This document shows positions 26,509 to 35,258 of a DNA stretch of 64,000 nt, one piece after another. The stretch lies in the NCBI RefSeq assembly GCF_001429185.1, contig NZ_LMIW01000001.1, positions 646,439-710,438 of the forward strand, written 5' to 3'. The notes beneath the pieces were generated by a model. It was not told the origin of the DNA. It saw only the letters and a program-made list of their open reading frames with translations, and did no database searches. Within the stretch, counting starts at the first letter, position 1; each line of letters opens with the position of its first letter. This stretch comes from Terrabacter sp. Root85 (GTDB lineage Bacteria; Actinomycetota; Actinomycetes; Actinomycetales; Dermatophilaceae). Made by a program: the position numbers and the translations under genes.

Positions 26509-27047
26509 CAGGCGTGCTCCTTCCGGTGGCCGAGGGCGGTCAGCGCCCGGTCCAGGACCTGAGCGGCGCTCCCCTCGTTGGTGATGGTCACTCCGGGCTC
26601 GTCTTCTTCGAGCGGCTCGAGCGTGGCCAGCTGGCTGGGCAGCAGGGACGGTGGCATGTAGTGGCCAGGGCGGTGCTCCATCCGCTCCTGGATGACATCG
26701 GACTCCGCCGTGACGTGCAGGAACCGGACGTGTGGTCTGCCCTCGCGGAGCAGGTCGCGGTAGACACGGCGCAGGGCCGAACACGTCACCACCGCCGACT
26801 CGCCCCGGCTCTCCTTGCGCGAGATCCACGCCCCGATCGCCTCCAGCCACGGCCAACGGTCCTCGTCCGTCAGCGGCGTGCCGCTGCGCATCTTCGCGAC
26901 GTTGGCCTCGGGATGAAAGGCGTCGCCCTCGGCGAACTCCCACCCGAGGACGGTCGACAGACCCTTGGCAACCGTCGACTTCCCGCTCCCGGAGACTCCC
27001 ATGACGACCACCACGTCGGGGTCGGGACCGCTCTCGCTGTCCAGCAT
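26508..27047 (-). CDS. gntK: Gluconokinase (GntK)
   Basis: A 179-residue P-loop kinase that makes 6-phosphogluconate. Walker A is VMGVSGSGKST at about 15-25; the gluconate-binding EGDAFHPEANVAKMRSGTPL and DEDRWPWL motifs are intact, followed by CSALRRVYRDLLR and the lid region HRPGHYMPPSLLPSQLATLE. It is first in the gntK-gntP operon. TAGGTT lies 6 bases before the ATG. A near-palindrome at about 27157-27170 upstream could bind a GntR-type repressor; no regulator gene is adjacent. Confidence 0.95.
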   Translation of the reverse strand: MLDSESGPDPDVVVVMGVSGSGKSTVAKGLSTVLGWEFAEGDAFHPEANVAKMRSGTPLTDEDRWPWLEAIGAWISRKESRGESAVVTCSALRRVYRDLLREGRPHVRFLHVTAESDVIQERMEHRPGHYMPPSLLPSQLATLEPLEEDEPGVTITNEGSAAQVLDRALTALGHRKEHA

Positions 27048-27053
27048 TCTCCG

Positions 27054-27059
27054 AACCTA
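27054..27059 (-). promoter_or_regulatory. Leaderless -10 box TAGGTT of gntK
   Basis: Ends 6 bases before the ATG at 27047. CGGAG also lies between, so a leadered mode is not excluded. Confidence 0.5.
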
Positions 27060-27138
27060 GCGCGCCGTCGCATGACGGAGGCCGTTGTGGCGGCGGGCAT
27101 CTGGCAGGGTTCGGTGACACCGACGCGGAGCCCGGGTG

Positions 27139-27170
27139 CCACCGGACAGGTGATGGGGTCACCGGTGGCC
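27139..27170. promoter_or_regulatory. Palindromic region upstream of gntK
   Basis: CCACCGG (27139-27145) is repeated inverted as CCGGTGG (27162-27168), and the right half is itself a near-perfect 14-base palindrome GGTCACCGGTGGCC (27157-27170). It sits about 110 bp before gntK and 22 bp after the FAD-oxidoreductase stop. Operator or terminator are both possible. Confidence 0.4.
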
Positions 27171-27191
27171 GCCCATCGGGGCGGATGGCAG

Positions 27192-28586
27192 CTACTGGCC
27201 GAGCGCCGTCCAGAAGGCCGAGGCGGCCCGGGAGGGGCGGCCGGTGCGGCGCTCCGACCAGTCGGCCGAGGTCATGAGCGCGGTGACGGCGTTGACGCCG
27301 AGCCAGCGCAGCGGCTCGGGCTCCCAGTCGCGCGACGTCCGCCCCGCCCAGGGCAGCGTCGCCAGGCCCTCGGGGTCGTCGCCGCGGATCATCGCGGCCA
27401 GCGTGCGGCCCGCGAGCGCCGAGGTGGCCACGCCGTCACCGACGTAGCCGCCCGCGAAGGCGAGGCCGGTGTGGCGGTCGTGACGGACCGACGGGAACCA
27501 GTCGCGTGGCACGCCGAGGTTGCCGCCCCAGGCATGCGTGAAGGTGACGCCGTCGAGGACGGGGAAGAGCTCGAGGAGGATCCGGCGCAGGGCTGCGTGA
27601 ACGCGCTCGTCGCGGTCGTAGAGCGGGGAGACCTTGGACGCGTAGTGGTAGGGAGCGCCTCTGCCGCCGAAGGCGATCCGTCCGTCCCGGGTGCGCTGGC
27701 CGTAGATCGTCAGGTGCCGGTTGTCGGCGAAGGTCGTGCGCTTGTCGAGGCCGATCTGCGCCCAGGTGTCGTCCGGCAGCGGCTCCGTCGCGGTCATGAG
27801 CGAGTAGATCGGTGCGATGGCGCGGCGGCGACCCGCGACGGTCGGCGTGTAGCCCTCGGTCGCGAGCACGACGTGCTCGGCACGCACCGTGCCGTGCGGC
27901 GTGACGACGCGTCGGCTGCGCACGTCGACGGCCGTCGTGCGCTCGTGGACGACGACGCCGCGGCGCTCGACGGCATCGGCGAGCCCGCGGACGAGCCGCG
28001 CCGGGTGGATGGCCGCGCAGTGCGGGGTGAACGAGCCGCCGAGCGCGTCGCTGACGCCGGCGACCGCGGTGACCTCGTGCGCGTCGAGGAGACGGTGGTC
28101 GTCCTCGCCGAAGCCCCACTCGCGATGGTCGGCGACCTCCTCGCGGACCCGTTCGAGCTGGGCCGGGTTGCGCGCGACCGAGAGGTAGCCGCCCTGGTCG
28201 AAGTGGCAGTCGATGCCCTCGGCGTCGGCGATCCGGCCGACGTCGGCGACCGTGTTGTGGAGCAGGTGCTGCATCCGCACCGCCGCGTCGCGCCCGCGCT
28301 CGGCGGCCATCCGCTTGAGCGACGCGGGGAAGAGGGCCGAGCACCAGCCACCGTTGCGGCCCGAGGCGCCGAAGCCGGCCACCTCCTTCTCGATGACGGC
28401 GACCCGGATCGTCGGGTCGGCAGCGACGAGGTGGTAGGCCGTCCACAGGCCCGTGTAGCCGGCCCCGACGACGGCGACGTCCACGTCGATGTCGGTGTCG
28501 AGCGACGGGCGCGGCTCGATGTCGTCGATCGTGTCGTGCCAGAGGCTGAGGCCGCGGTAACCGCTCGGGGGCATGGGCGGGATCAT
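27192..28586 (-). CDS. FAD-dependent amine/amino-acid oxidoreductase (DAO fold, PuuB-like)
   Basis: A 464-residue flavoprotein of the DadA/gamma-glutamylputrescine oxidase group. The dinucleotide motif VAVVGAGYTGLWTAYHL is near residue 37, followed by EKEVAGFGASGRNGGWCSALFP, which is typical of PuuB-like enzymes; a C-terminal YVGDGVATSALAGRTLA binds FAD. The N-terminal LSLWHDTIDD also fits this group. GGAGG lies 4 bases before the ATG. It is divergent from a class-III aminotransferase, a common pairing in polyamine or amino-acid breakdown; the substrate is inferred, not shown. Confidence 0.86.
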   Translation of the reverse strand: MIPPMPPSGYRGLSLWHDTIDDIEPRPSLDTDIDVDVAVVGAGYTGLWTAYHLVAADPTIRVAVIEKEVAGFGASGRNGGWCSALFPASLKRMAAERGRDAAVRMQHLLHNTVADVGRIADAEGIDCHFDQGGYLSVARNPAQLERVREEVADHREWGFGEDDHRLLDAHEVTAVAGVSDALGGSFTPHCAAIHPARLVRGLADAVERRGVVVHERTTAVDVRSRRVVTPHGTVRAEHVVLATEGYTPTVAGRRRAIAPIYSLMTATEPLPDDTWAQIGLDKRTTFADNRHLTIYGQRTRDGRIAFGGRGAPYHYASKVSPLYDRDERVHAALRRILLELFPVLDGVTFTHAWGGNLGVPRDWFPSVRHDRHTGLAFAGGYVGDGVATSALAGRTLAAMIRGDDPEGLATLPWAGRTSRDWEPEPLRWLGVNAVTALMTSADWSERRTGRPSRAASAFWTALGQ

Positions 28587-28726
28587 GCCACCTCCCAGGC
28601 CCTCCGCAAGCCCTGGGAACCTGTGCCTTTTCGCTTGAATCCCCTTCTAACACCTACGGAATCCGCGGTCCGGCAAGATTTGGGCCATCACTTCCGCCAC
28701 GTCGCTCGGCGGGGCATGATGCGGGC
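28587..28726. promoter_or_regulatory. Divergent promoter region with inverted repeat
   Basis: 140 bp between the oxidoreductase and the aminotransferase, distinctly less GC-rich than its surroundings (28627-28684). CCCAGG (28594-28599) and CCTGGG (28612-28617) form an inverted repeat next to the oxidoreductase ribosome site. A CATGAT box at 28715-28720 lies 6 bases before the aminotransferase ATG, so that mRNA may be leaderless. Confidence 0.5.
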
Positions 28727-30082
28727 ATGAGCACCGTGGATCGCGCCCGTCTCGCCGAGCTGCACGCCCGAGAGCGGACAGCCTTCTCCGGGGCGCGGCC
28801 ACGCTCCCGGGCCCTGGCCGAGCAGGCGGCCGCACACATGCCCGGCGGCGTCCCGATGAGCTGGATGGTCAAGTGGCCGGGCGACTTCCCGGTCTTCGTC
28901 GAGCACGCCGAGGGGGCGCACTTCACGTGCGTCGACGGCATCGACCACGTCGACCTCTGCCTCGGTGACACGGGGGCGATGATGGGGCACTCCCCCGCAC
29001 CGACGGTCGAGGCCGTGACCCGTCAGCTCTCCCGCGGGATCACGACGATGCTGCCCACCGAGGACGCCATCGCGGTCTCGACCGGCCTCGCCGAGCGCTT
29101 CGGTCTGCCCTACTGGCAGTTCACGCTGACCGCCACCGACGCCAACCGCCACGCGATCCGCTACGCCCGCCACCTCACCCGTCGCAGCAAGGTCGTCGTC
29201 CACAACTGGTGCTACCACGGTTCCGTCGACGAGGCCTTCGCGACGCTGGGCCCGGACGGCTCGACGGTCGACCGGCGCAGCAACATCGGCGCCCCGGTCG
29301 ACACGTCGGAGACGACGCGGGTCGTCGAGTTCAACGACCTCGAGGCGCTCGAGCGCGCCCTGGCCCACGGCGACGTCGCGGCGATCCTCGTCGAGCCGGC
29401 CCTGACCAACATCGGCATCGTGCTGCCCGACCCCGGCTACAACGAGGGCGTGCGCGAGCTCGCCACCCGCTACGGCGCAGTGCTCGTCAACGACGAGACG
29501 CACACGATCTGCGCGGGCCCCGGCGGCTACACCGGCGCGCACGGTCTCGATCCCGACCTGCTCGTCATCGGCAAGTCCATCGGTGGCGGCATCCCCTGCG
29601 GCACCTTCGGTTTCACCCGGGACATCGCCGACCGGATCGCTCGTTCCATCGAGCTCGAGGACATCGACGTGGGCGGCATCGGCGGCACGCTCGCCGGCAA
29701 CGGGCTGTCGATGGCGGCCATGAAGGCCACGCTCGAGCAGGTCATGACGGCCGAGGCGTTCGAGCACATGGTGCCGCTCGCCGACGCGTGGGCCGACGGG
29801 GTGCAGGCCGGCATCGACGCGGTCGGTGCCGACTGGCACGTCACGCGGCTCGGCGCGCGGGCGGAGTACAACTTCTCGGGTCGACCCTCGCACGACGGCC
29901 AGGAGGCGCACGACGCCGACGACTTCGAACTGCAGCAGTACCTCCACCTCTACGCCCTCAACCGCGGGATCCTCCTGACGCCCTTCCACAACATGGCGCT
30001 GATGAGCCCGGCCACGAGCGCCGCCGACGTCGAGGCGCACACGACGATGTTCGGCGAGTGCCTCCACGAGCTCTTCGCCTGA
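28727..30082 (+). CDS. Class-III PLP aminotransferase (GSA-aminomutase-like)
   Basis: A 451-residue PLP enzyme of aminotransferase class III. It starts like glutamate-1-semialdehyde aminomutase relatives (AHMPGGVPMSW), has the cofactor aspartate region ILVEPALTN..DETHT and the Schiff-base lysine Lys283 in LVIGKSIGGGIPCG. The HemL role is unlikely: the sequence departs from HemL and the neighbour is a DAO-type oxidase. A transaminase acting on an amine or beta-amino acid is more probable. The next gene is convergent and 18 bp away. Confidence 0.85.
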   Translation: MSTVDRARLAELHARERTAFSGARPRSRALAEQAAAHMPGGVPMSWMVKWPGDFPVFVEHAEGAHFTCVDGIDHVDLCLGDTGAMMGHSPAPTVEAVTRQLSRGITTMLPTEDAIAVSTGLAERFGLPYWQFTLTATDANRHAIRYARHLTRRSKVVVHNWCYHGSVDEAFATLGPDGSTVDRRSNIGAPVDTSETTRVVEFNDLEALERALAHGDVAAILVEPALTNIGIVLPDPGYNEGVRELATRYGAVLVNDETHTICAGPGGYTGAHGLDPDLLVIGKSIGGGIPCGTFGFTRDIADRIARSIELEDIDVGGIGGTLAGNGLSMAAMKATLEQVMTAEAFEHMVPLADAWADGVQAGIDAVGADWHVTRLGARAEYNFSGRPSHDGQEAHDADDFELQQYLHLYALNRGILLTPFHNMALMSPATSAADVEAHTTMFGECLHELFA

Positions 30083-30100
30083 GCCGTCACGACCTGGGCG

Positions 30101-30859
30101 TCACGCCACCCGGGCCGGGCCCCCGAACCGCGTGGCCACTCCGGGTGACCACAACGCGCGCAGCCGCGGCCCGGCCGGGGTGACACCGCTCGCCCCGAGA
30201 AGGTCGTCGGCGAGCTCGACGACGTCGGCGGCATACAACGGCCACGGCCCGTGCTCGTTGGGCACCCAGAGCGTGCGCCCGGCGACGCGGGTGTGGGCGC
30301 CCCAGCGGGCCGTGAGCCAGGTCTCGAGCGGCGTCGGCTCGACCGGCTCACCGACGCGGACCGTGAGGAGGCTGCGCAGTCCGCGGGCCGGGGCTCGGCG
30401 CCGGCTCGTGTAGGTCACGACGTCACCGTCGCGGCGCAGCCGCATCCGGGCCCACGTGTAGGGGATCCCGAGGCCGGCGCGAGCGCCGAGGACGACGAGG
30501 GCGCGCTCGGTCTCGAGCGAGCGGAAGAGCACACCGTGCCGCCCGGCGTCGTCGACCGAGTAGAGCCGGATGTTCGTCTCGAGGAAGCTGCCGAGCCAGG
30601 GCAGCCGAGGTGAGGGCGCCCGACCGAGCCGCATGCCGTCCATGACGAAGGGGACGAGCGCGACGTACGTGCGCCCGTCGGCGAAGACGTCCGGGCGCGT
30701 GCCCGCAGGGAAGAGGTGGCGCACGGAGCCCGGGTCGACGGGCCAGTGGACGAACGTCAGGTCACGCCAGATCTGGTCGAAGACGACGGGCGGGCGCAGC
30801 GGCGGGGGCGCCACGGGATACCCGTCCAGCGACGGGACGGCATCCACGGGCAGGTCCAC
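30101..30859 (-). CDS. DUF2071 family protein (YqjF-like)
   Basis: A 252-residue protein of the DUF2071/YqjF family, recognised by QIWRDLTFVHWPVDPGSVRHLFP, YVALVPFVMDGMRL, FLETNIRLYSVDDAGRHGVLF and the late WPLYAADV. The fold is beta-rich and related to acetoacetate decarboxylase-like barrels; function unknown. The GTG at 30859 is chosen because GACGAT sits exactly 6 bases before it; the open frame runs a further 35 codons upstream without support. Confidence 0.82.
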   Translation of the reverse strand: MDLPVDAVPSLDGYPVAPPPLRPPVVFDQIWRDLTFVHWPVDPGSVRHLFPAGTRPDVFADGRTYVALVPFVMDGMRLGRAPSPRLPWLGSFLETNIRLYSVDDAGRHGVLFRSLETERALVVLGARAGLGIPYTWARMRLRRDGDVVTYTSRRRAPARGLRSLLTVRVGEPVEPTPLETWLTARWGAHTRVAGRTLWVPNEHGPWPLYAADVVELADDLLGASGVTPAGPRLRALWSPGVATRFGGPARVA

Positions 30860-30903
30860 GACCCCATCGTCACACGCCGGGACCCGCCGGCCCTCGACAC
30901 GCG

Positions 30904-31386
30904 TCAGGAGCCCGCAGGGGCGTCGTAGCGGGACCGCTCCTCCTCGGACGGGGCGTGCCACCACGGCAGGTAGGCGTCGAGCTGTGCGCGCGTGATCGGC
31001 ACGGAGCCGGGGGAACCGTCGCGGTTGCGACGCTCGATCCGCGCCCAGAGCTCCTCGACGGGAAGGTCGAGCACGTGCAGCTCGACCCCGACGCCGAGGG
31101 CCCGGGCCGCGACGCGCTTCTCCTCACGCTCGGCCTCGGCCCAGAGCCCGTACTCGAGCACGACGCTCACGCCGAGGCGCAGGAGCCGTCGGGTGTCGTC
31201 CCAGAGCCGGTGCTCGAGCAGGTCGCGGAAGGTGCCGTCGAGCGGGTCGATGCGCAGGTCGCGCAGCCACTCGTCGGGGCTCATCCGCACGGCGGGACGC
31301 TCGGTCTCGAGACGCCTCGCCAGCGTCGTCTTGCCCGCGCCGGGCAGCCCGACGACGAGGACGAGCCGCGGTCCCTCACCAGTCAT
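30904..31386 (-). CDS. P-loop kinase-like ATPase (AAA_33/zeta-like)
   Basis: A 160-residue P-loop protein with Walker A VVGLPGAGKTTLARRLE at about residues 9-25, MSPDEWLRDL as the switch-like Asp motif, VVLEYGLWAEAEREEKR and a C-terminal helical lid with LWARIERRNRD. Such stand-alone proteins phosphorylate small molecules or antibiotics, or act on nucleotides; the closest named groups are zeta-toxin-like and chloramphenicol-phosphotransferase-like kinases. No antitoxin gene flanks it. Start is the ATG at 31386. Confidence 0.8.
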   Translation of the reverse strand: MTGEGPRLVLVVGLPGAGKTTLARRLETERPAVRMSPDEWLRDLRIDPLDGTFRDLLEHRLWDDTRRLLRLGVSVVLEYGLWAEAEREEKRVAARALGVGVELHVLDLPVEELWARIERRNRDGSPGSVPITRAQLDAYLPWWHAPSEEERSRYDAPAGS

Positions 31387-31442
31387 GCCGTCAGGCTGAC
31401 ACACTCGCAGCGACGACGTGCACGAGCGACGGAGGACCGACG

Positions 31443-32423
31443 ATGACCGTGGAGACACCGGCAGGCAGCACCCGCCGCCGCACGACGAAGCTCGGGATCG
31501 TCGGGGCCGGCGCCGTCGGCGCCACGCTGGCGTATGCCGCGTTGATGCGTGGTGTCGCCCAGAACGTCGCGCTGTTCGACGTCAACAGCGCCAAGGTGCG
31601 CGCCGAGGCGCTCGACCTCAGCCACGGCATCCAGTTCGTCCCGATGGCTCACGTCGACGGCTCCGACGACGTCGAGGTGCTGGCCGACTCCGACGTCATC
31701 GTCTTCACGGCGGGGGCCAAGCAGAAGCCCGGGCAGTCCCGGCTCGACCTCGCCGAGTCGACGATCGGCATCATGCGGGCGATCCTGCCGCGGCTCGTCG
31801 AGGTCGCTCCCGACGCCGTGCACGTCATGGTGACCAACCCCGTCGACGTCGTGACGTATGCCGCGCTCCAGGTGTCCGGGCTGCCGGCCGAGCGGCTCTT
31901 CGGATCGGGCACGGTCCTCGACTCGTCGCGGCTGCGCTTCCTCCTCGCCGGGCACACGGGCGTCGCAGCCCAGAGCGTGCACGCGTACGTCATCGGCGAG
32001 CACGGAGACTCCGAGCTGCCGCTGTGGTCGTCCGCGACCATCGGCTCCGTGCCGCTCCTGCAGTGGCGCACGTCGGACGGACGCATCGCCCTCGACGAGG
32101 AGGCCCGCGACCGCATCGCGACCGACGTCGTGCAGTCGGCCTACCGCGTCATCGAGGGCAAGGGCGCGACGAACTACGCGATCGGCCTCGCCGCCACGCG
32201 CATCATCGAGGCGGTCCTCTACGACGAGCGCCGCATCCTGCCCGTCTCGTCGCTGCTCGACGACTACTACGGCATCAGCGACGTCTGCCTGTCGGTGCCG
32301 GCGATCGTCCACGCCGGCGGCGTCGGCGACCGGGTCGAGGTGCCGATGACCGACGATGAGCTGTCGGGCCTGCGGGCGTCCGCGGATGCCGTGCGTGCGA
32401 CGGCCCGGCGCTTCGGTTTCTGA
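31443..32423 (+). CDS. ldh: L-lactate dehydrogenase
   Basis: A 326-residue NAD-dependent L-lactate dehydrogenase converting pyruvate and lactate. The Rossmann motif GIVGAGAVGATLAYA starts near residue 18. The substrate loop AGAKQKPGQSRLDL contains the Gln that separates lactate from malate dehydrogenases. MVTNPVDVVTY and the catalytic His187 in IGEHGDSELPLWS are intact. GGAGGA precedes the ATG. The glycerophosphodiesterase gene starts 4 bp after its stop. Confidence 0.95.
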   Translation: MTVETPAGSTRRRTTKLGIVGAGAVGATLAYAALMRGVAQNVALFDVNSAKVRAEALDLSHGIQFVPMAHVDGSDDVEVLADSDVIVFTAGAKQKPGQSRLDLAESTIGIMRAILPRLVEVAPDAVHVMVTNPVDVVTYAALQVSGLPAERLFGSGTVLDSSRLRFLLAGHTGVAAQSVHAYVIGEHGDSELPLWSSATIGSVPLLQWRTSDGRIALDEEARDRIATDVVQSAYRVIEGKGATNYAIGLAATRIIEAVLYDERRILPVSSLLDDYYGISDVCLSVPAIVHAGGVGDRVEVPMTDDELSGLRASADAVRATARRFGF

Positions 32424-32427
32424 CGAC

Positions 32428-33489
32428 GTGGTGGACACGCGAGGAGTGCCGCGTCCGGGTGCCGTGACGGCGCTCGGCGGCGGGATCGTCCTTGCCCTCG
32501 CTCTCGGCGTGGCCGGCTGCGCGGGCGACGGAGGGGCTCCCGCGGACGCCCCGACCAGACTGGCCCGCACCTTCGACCTCCAGGCGCACCGCGGCGGCGC
32601 GGACCTGACCTCGGAGAACACCCTGGAGGCCTTCTCGCGCGCGCTCGACATCGGCGTCACGACCCTCGAGCTCGACGCGCAGGTCACCCGCGACGGTGCC
32701 GTCGTCGTCGCCCACGACAACCGGGTCAACCCCGACACGTGCCGCGACACGTCGCCGGCGGCCCCGTCCGACGACCTCTTTCCTTACTCCGGCAAGCCCT
32801 TCCGGCTCCTGACGCTCGCGCAGGTGCGCACGCTCGACTGCGGCTACCAACCGACCCCCGAACACCCGGACCAGCGCGCCGTGTCCGGCGCGACGGTGCC
32901 CGAGCTCCGCGAGGTCGTCGACCTGCTGCGCGAGCGCGGCGCCGACGACGTCGGGCTCAACGTCGAGATCAAGGTGCAGGCGGACGACCTCGGGCTCACC
33001 GTGCCGCGCGCCGAGTACGCGGCGAAGGTGTGGGCGGTGCTCGACGAGGGCGGCGTCGCGGGCCGGGCGACGATCCAGTCGTTCGACTGGGCGAGCCTGA
33101 CCGCGGTCCACCGCATCGCGCCCCGAGCCCGGCTCGTCGCCCTCGTCTCCCCCGAGCGGCTCGAGCGGGGCCAGGAGGGCGCGTCCCCGTGGCTGGGCGG
33201 CATCGACGTCGACGACGTGGGCGGCGACGTCGTGCGCGCCGCCTCCCGCATCGCCGGTGTCGTCGCCCTGTCGCCGCGGGAGGACCTCCCCGTCGATGCC
33301 GCGCTCGTCCGTTCGGCGCACGCCACGGGGCTCGCCGTCGTGCCGTGGACCGTCGACGACGAGGACGACATGGGTCGTCTCGTCGACCTCGGCGTCGACG
33401 GTCTCATCACCAACCGCCCCGACCTGCTCCGCACCGTGCTGACCCGGCGCGGCCTCGCGACACCCCCGTCCCATCCCGCAGCCGGGTGA
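32428..33489 (+). CDS. Glycerophosphodiester phosphodiesterase lipoprotein
   Basis: A 353-residue exported TIM-barrel phosphodiesterase that cleaves glycerophosphodiesters from phospholipid turnover. A signal peptide (GIVLALALGVAGC) ends in a lipobox Cys near residue 30. The catalytic start QAHRGGADLTSENTLEAF, the metal ligands in TLELDAQVTRDGAVVVAHD, and the late DVGLNVEIK and TIQSFDW motifs are present. Tandem GTG codons at 32428 and 32431 are both possible starts; no good ribosome site is seen, so coupling to ldh is likely. Confidence 0.9.
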   Translation: MVDTRGVPRPGAVTALGGGIVLALALGVAGCAGDGGAPADAPTRLARTFDLQAHRGGADLTSENTLEAFSRALDIGVTTLELDAQVTRDGAVVVAHDNRVNPDTCRDTSPAAPSDDLFPYSGKPFRLLTLAQVRTLDCGYQPTPEHPDQRAVSGATVPELREVVDLLRERGADDVGLNVEIKVQADDLGLTVPRAEYAAKVWAVLDEGGVAGRATIQSFDWASLTAVHRIAPRARLVALVSPERLERGQEGASPWLGGIDVDDVGGDVVRAASRIAGVVALSPREDLPVDAALVRSAHATGLAVVPWTVDDEDDMGRLVDLGVDGLITNRPDLLRTVLTRRGLATPPSHPAAG

Positions 33490-33523
33490 GGCCCGTCGGG
33501 ACGCCCCGGAGCATGATGGGGCT

Positions 33524-34234
33524 GTGAGCACGTCCGCCGCCTTCGACGCCGACCCGGCACCCGGCACGGCACCCGACCCGTCGGGCACCCCGCCGGCGCG
33601 GGCGACGTACCACCACGGTGACCTGCGCCGGGCCCTGCTCGAGGCGGGCACCGACCTCGCCCGCGAGGGCGGGCCCGACAAGGTCGTCCTGCGCGAGGCG
33701 ACGCGCCGCGTCGGGGTCTCGGCCAATGCGGCATACCGCCACTTCGCCGACCGTGACGCGCTGCTGGGCGAGGTCGTCTCCCGCGCCCAGGCACGTGCCG
33801 CCGACGTCATCGGCGCCACGATGGACGCCGTGCCCGACGACCTCGAGACGGGCCAGCGGGCGCGTGCCCGCTTCCGGGCCGTCGGCGTCGGCTACCTGCG
33901 CTTCGCGATGGACGAGCCGGGGCTGTTCCGCGCGGCGTTCGCCGTTCCGGTCGACCTCAGCCGGGCCGCCTCCCCGGACGCGGCCGGCACGGGCGGGCGC
34001 ACCCCCTTCCAGCTGCTCGCCGACTCCCTCGACGCCATGGTCGACGCCGGCGTCATGTCCGACGACGAGCGTCCCGGTGCCGAGCTGCTCGCGTGGTCGG
34101 CCGTGCACGGCATGGCGATGCTCGCCCTCGAAGGCCCGCTGCGCGACCTGCCGCCCGGCGCCGTGGACGAGCTCGCGCCGCGCCTCGTCCGCATGGTCGA
34201 CCTCGGGCTCGGCCTCTCCGACGGCGCGGTCTGA
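33524..34234 (+). CDS. TetR/AcrR family transcriptional regulator
   Basis: A 236-residue repressor. The N-terminal HTH is preceded by the YHHGDLRRALLEAG motif and contains REATRRVGVSANAAYRHFADRDALL; the C-terminal ligand domain resembles the WHG type with FRAVGVGYLRFAMDEPGLFRAAF. The target is unknown; the convergent arrangement of promoters is absent and the next gene (thioesterase) is co-directional, so control of itself or of that gene is possible. GTG start with CATGAT 6 bases upstream. The first 25 residues are a Pro/Thr-rich disordered tail. Confidence 0.9.
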   Translation: MSTSAAFDADPAPGTAPDPSGTPPARATYHHGDLRRALLEAGTDLAREGGPDKVVLREATRRVGVSANAAYRHFADRDALLGEVVSRAQARAADVIGATMDAVPDDLETGQRARARFRAVGVGYLRFAMDEPGLFRAAFAVPVDLSRAASPDAAGTGGRTPFQLLADSLDAMVDAGVMSDDERPGAELLAWSAVHGMAMLALEGPLRDLPPGAVDELAPRLVRMVDLGLGLSDGAV

Positions 34235-34252
34235 GCGGCACCCACCGACACC

Positions 34253-34258
34253 TAGGGT
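34253..34258 (+). promoter_or_regulatory. Leaderless -10 box TAGGGT
   Basis: Ends 6 bases before the GTG at 34265. Confidence 0.6.
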
Positions 34259-34264
34259 GGGCGG

Positions 34265-35089
34265 GTGACCAGCGAGACCCGCGACAGCACCGGCTTCGAG
34301 CTCGACCGCGACACCCCGGCCTTCTACCGTCGGCTCGACCGCGGCCGCTACGCCCCGACCGTGCACGTGCAGGGCGCCTGGCGCGACGACGAGCAGCACA
34401 TGGCTCCCGTCAGCGGCATCCTCGCCCACGAGATCGACCTCCACGAGCCACGCGAGGGGATGCAGCTGGCGCGCATCTCCTTCGACATCCTCGGCATGAT
34501 CCCGGCGCGACCGAGCCGGGTCGAGGTGCGCACGACGCGCCCCGGTCGCACCATCGAGCTCGTCGAGGCGACGTTGCTCGTCGACGACCGCCCCGTCGTG
34601 CGCGCCCACGCGTGGAGGCTCGCCGCCCACGACTCCGAGCCCGTGGCCGGCGTGGAGCTCGAGCCGATCCCCCGACCCGACGAGATGCGCCCCTGGGAGG
34701 GGGCCGACACCTGGGAGGGCGGCTACATCGAGGGGCTCGAGTTCCGGGTCGACGCCGAGCGTCGCCCGGGCCGGACCCGGGCCTGGATCCGCGCGCTCAA
34801 TCCCCTCGTCGACGGCGAGACCTGCTCTCCCACAGCCGATCTCGTACGCCTCGCCGACACCGCCAACGGCATCGCCGTGCGCGTCTCGCCGCGGGAGTGG
34901 ATGTTCCCCAACGTCGACCTCAGCGTGCACCTCTTCCGCGAGCCGGTCCGCGGATGGGTCGGTTTCGACACCCGGGTGACGATGGGCCCGACAGGTCTCG
35001 GGCTGACCTCGACGACGTTGCACGACGAGCGCGGCCCCGTCGGTCGCGCCGAGCAGATCCTCACGGTCCGCCGCCTCCCGGGAGCCTGA
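34265..35089 (+). CDS. Acyl-CoA thioesterase-like double-hotdog protein
   Basis: A 274-residue cytoplasmic protein of the TesB-like / 4HBT_3 group. The N-terminal hotdog includes APVSGILAHEIDLHEP and SFDILGMIPARPSRVEVRTTRPGRTIELVEATL; the C-terminal hotdog includes FPNVDLSVHLFREPVRGWVGFDTR and GLGLTSTTLHDERGPVGRAEQIL, the catalytic-like half. Substrates are presumably acyl-CoAs. The GTG start is fixed by the TAGGGT box. It follows the TetR gene by 30 bp. Confidence 0.85.
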   Translation: MTSETRDSTGFELDRDTPAFYRRLDRGRYAPTVHVQGAWRDDEQHMAPVSGILAHEIDLHEPREGMQLARISFDILGMIPARPSRVEVRTTRPGRTIELVEATLLVDDRPVVRAHAWRLAAHDSEPVAGVELEPIPRPDEMRPWEGADTWEGGYIEGLEFRVDAERRPGRTRAWIRALNPLVDGETCSPTADLVRLADTANGIAVRVSPREWMFPNVDLSVHLFREPVRGWVGFDTRVTMGPTGLGLTSTTLHDERGPVGRAEQILTVRRLPGA

Positions 35090-35258
35090 CCCCCTCCCCT
35101 CCGGACCGGTCGCCGGACCGCGACAACCTTTCGGCACGCCGACGCGTCCGGGGAGGTGTCGGCACGCCGCGCCAAAGCCCGGTTCGCCTGCCACAATGAA
35201 GGGCGCGATCGCGCCGACTCACACCCGCCGTCGCGCGGTCAGGACACCAGGGGACACC

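Noticed and set aside
28727-30082. Glutamate-1-semialdehyde aminomutase HemL
   Set aside because: It belongs to the same class, but departs from HemL in the conserved regions and sits next to an amine-oxidase-like gene with no heme genes around.
30904-31386. Zeta-type toxin of a toxin-antitoxin pair
   Set aside because: The kinase-like fold fits, but no small antitoxin gene overlaps it; flanking genes are DUF2071 and ldh.
35090-35258. c-di-AMP (ydaO) riboswitch before the L,D-transpeptidase gene
   Set aside because: Cell-wall enzyme genes often have one, but the leader lacks the conserved ydaO elements; only a short direct repeat is visible.
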